Source: Bacillus infantis (lineage in GTDB: Bacteria; Bacillota; Bacilli; Bacillales; Cytobacillaceae). Taken from it: 64,000 nucleotides of DNA. The stretch is taken from assembly GCF_020171945.1 (NCBI RefSeq), contig NZ_JAIVAP010000015.1, forward strand, positions 1 to 64,000, read 5' to 3'. A program made the translations under genes and the position numbers. Under the pieces are notes generated by a model. It was not told the origin of the DNA, searched no databases, and saw only the letters and a program-made list of their open reading frames with translations. Below, in pieces: positions 63,061 to 64,000 of the stretch (the first letter of the stretch is position 1; every line of letters starts with the position of its first letter).

Positions 63061-63198
63061 CTGTTGATTGGAGTGCAAGGCACGCAGACTCCTGCGGGAA
63101 ATAGCGGAAATGTTGAGACCCCGCAGCGCGACAGGAGGCTCAGCGCCGCCCCGCGGAAAGCGCAGTGCCTGGAACGCAAATCAACAGCCCCCATTTAG
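63061..63198. repeat. MITE-like Bacillus intergenic repeat, copy 2 (intact)
   Basis: About 137 bp bounded by a perfect 9-bp inverted repeat, CTGTTGATT (63061-63069) and AATCAACAG (63179-63187). The arms extend imperfectly inward (CAAGGCAC with GTGCCTGG). The conserved core is TGAGACCCCGCAG, AGGAGGCTCAGCG, CCCCGCGGAAAGCG. There is no ORF. A second, decayed copy is at 54985. The region 62976-63060 is A/T rich and shows no gene. Confidence 0.85.
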
Positions 63199-63289
63199 GC
63201 AGTGTTTTTACAATCCTGGAAAAATTGTACACAATAAAAATTCCATGCTACGATTTTAGATAGATAATTTAGAAACTGGAGGAGCAAAA

Positions 63290-63892
63290 ATGGATATTAA
63301 ACCTCTGAAACAAGCCCTCAAACAAGGGCTCCAGCACGACCGGTTCTTCCTAGGAATAGACGGACTCAGCCGCTCAGGAAAAACCACACTCGTCAATAGC
63401 CTGAAACAATGGCTGCAGACAGAAGGACATACCGCTATCATCTTTCATCTGGATGATTATATAGAAGACCGGAAAAAAAGATATAACACAGGAAACGAGG
63501 AATGGTACGAATACTACACCCTTCAATGGGATGCAGAATACCTGAAGCAGGAACTATTTTCAAAGGTACATACAGTAAAAGAACTTACCTTAAGAGTGTA
63601 CGATGAACAAAAGGACAGCCATTTCCTTAAAAAGACCAGCATCCCCCAAAAATGCCTCATCATCATCGAAGGCGTTTTTCTGCAGCGTCCCGAATGGAAA
63701 AGCCATCTTGATTATATCGTTTACCTGGACTGTCCTAGAGAGGCAAGATTCAAACGCGAAAAAGAAGCCACCAGACAAAAAATGGACAAATTCAAGAACA
63801 GATACTGGAAGGCCGAAGATCATTATTTAGAAACTATCCAGCCTCTGAAAGGGGCAGACCTGGTCATCAGACAGCCCGTGCAGCCTGTTTAA
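63290..63892 (+). CDS. uridine kinase-like P-loop protein
   Basis: A 200-aa protein. Walker A is GLSRSGKTT (25-33), followed by the nucleoside-kinase-like FHLDDYIEDRKKRYN with catalytic Asp-Asp and KCLIIIEGVFLQRP. The lid region is rich in Arg/Lys (REARFKREKEATRQK). It likely phosphorylates a nucleoside or small molecule with ATP. The specific substrate is not shown, so udk is not asserted. GGAGGAG precedes ATG 63290. It follows the MITE-like repeat, and a terminator ends it. Confidence 0.82.
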   Translation: MDIKPLKQALKQGLQHDRFFLGIDGLSRSGKTTLVNSLKQWLQTEGHTAIIFHLDDYIEDRKKRYNTGNEEWYEYYTLQWDAEYLKQELFSKVHTVKELTLRVYDEQKDSHFLKKTSIPQKCLIIIEGVFLQRPEWKSHLDYIVYLDCPREARFKREKEATRQKMDKFKNRYWKAEDHYLETIQPLKGADLVIRQPVQPV

Positions 63893-63903
63893 ACTTACAC
63901 ACA

Positions 63904-63933
63904 AAAGCCTGATAGACTGTCTATCAGGCTTTG
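63904..63933 (+). terminator. terminator of the uridine kinase-like gene
   Basis: AAAGCCTGATAGA-ctg-TCTATCAGGCTTT. The remaining 67 bp to the window end show no gene. Confidence 0.92.
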
Positions 63934-64000
63934 TCCAGAATGATTTCTCTAATTAATTCGGACAGTCACTGCCTTATATCCCAAATCGGAATCCAAGCTC

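Overview
The window is a chromosomal segment of a low-to-mid-GC, spore-forming member of the Bacillaceae (Bacillus sensu lato). The evidence is the 5' end of a Bacillus-type 16S rRNA with paired rrn promoters, strong AGGAGG-type ribosome binding sites with many TTG/GTG starts, and a long run of genes in the order of the B. subtilis yug-yuf-mrp-yux-yui-yum-yut region. I saw no transposase, prophage, plasmid or CRISPR genes. The species cannot be fixed from the sequence alone.

Layout. 1-94 is the start of an rRNA operon running off the left edge, with promoters P1 and P2. 0.5-8 kb holds accessory metabolic and transport genes: a small membrane protein, a GNAT acetyltransferase, an EamA exporter, MgtC, tRNA-Ala(GGC), a YitT protein, bacterial nitric oxide synthase, a Gfo/Idh oxidoreductase and an SDR. 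8.3-13 kb is the yugO-yugN-pgi-yugJ-yuzA block (K+ channel, glucose-6-phosphate isomerase, Fe-alcohol dehydrogenase). 13-16 kb is an arginine/ornithine catabolism insert: rocD and a divergent sigma-54 activator (rocR). A near-consensus -24/-12 promoter and two GCAAA-N5-TTTGC upstream sites lie between them. 16-26.6 kb continues yugI, an XRE regulator, alaT-alaR, yugF, yugE, patB, a cyclophilin lipoprotein, kapB, kapD, pbpD and yufK. 28-33.8 kb is the complete, overlapping mrpABCDEFG Na+/H+ antiporter operon, followed by yuxO; the comQXPA quorum-sensing locus that adjoins yuxO in B. subtilis is absent. 34.5-37 kb holds DedA and several small uncharacterised proteins.

37.2-39.6 kb is a polyhydroxyalkanoate cassette in the order SDR reductase, PhaR, PhaC, followed by a 36-codon ORF with a good ribosome binding site. 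39.8-50.6 kb is the yui/yum region: yuiH, yuiF, pepA, a DUF309 gene, yuiD, a cobalamin-binding-like protein, yuiC, yuiB, the 41-aa zinc-finger gene yuiA, a Nudix gene, the NDH-2 gene yumB and the ferredoxin-NADP reductase yumC. 50.7-55.9 kb carries a repeat-containing VAGA protein and an Fe-S/redox group (yutM, yuzB, yutJ, yuzD, yutI). 56-59.2 kb is the hom-thrC-thrB threonine operon. 60.1-63.9 kb has a 2-hydroxyacid dehydrogenase, yutH, yutG and a uridine-kinase-like P-loop protein.

Non-coding signals that stand out are a 53-bp minisatellite of nine units (59506-59994), two copies of a ~137-bp MITE-like element (54985-55120, 63061-63198), and a ~120-bp long-hairpin repeat (17344-17466). Regulatory candidates are a 14/14 cre site ahead of an unknown membrane protein, a Rex-like operator ahead of yumB and CodY-like boxes ahead of yuiA. 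No single undescribed biological system is evident. The best leads are the minisatellite, the VAGA-repeat protein, the PHA cassette with its trailing small ORF, and the regulatory sites.
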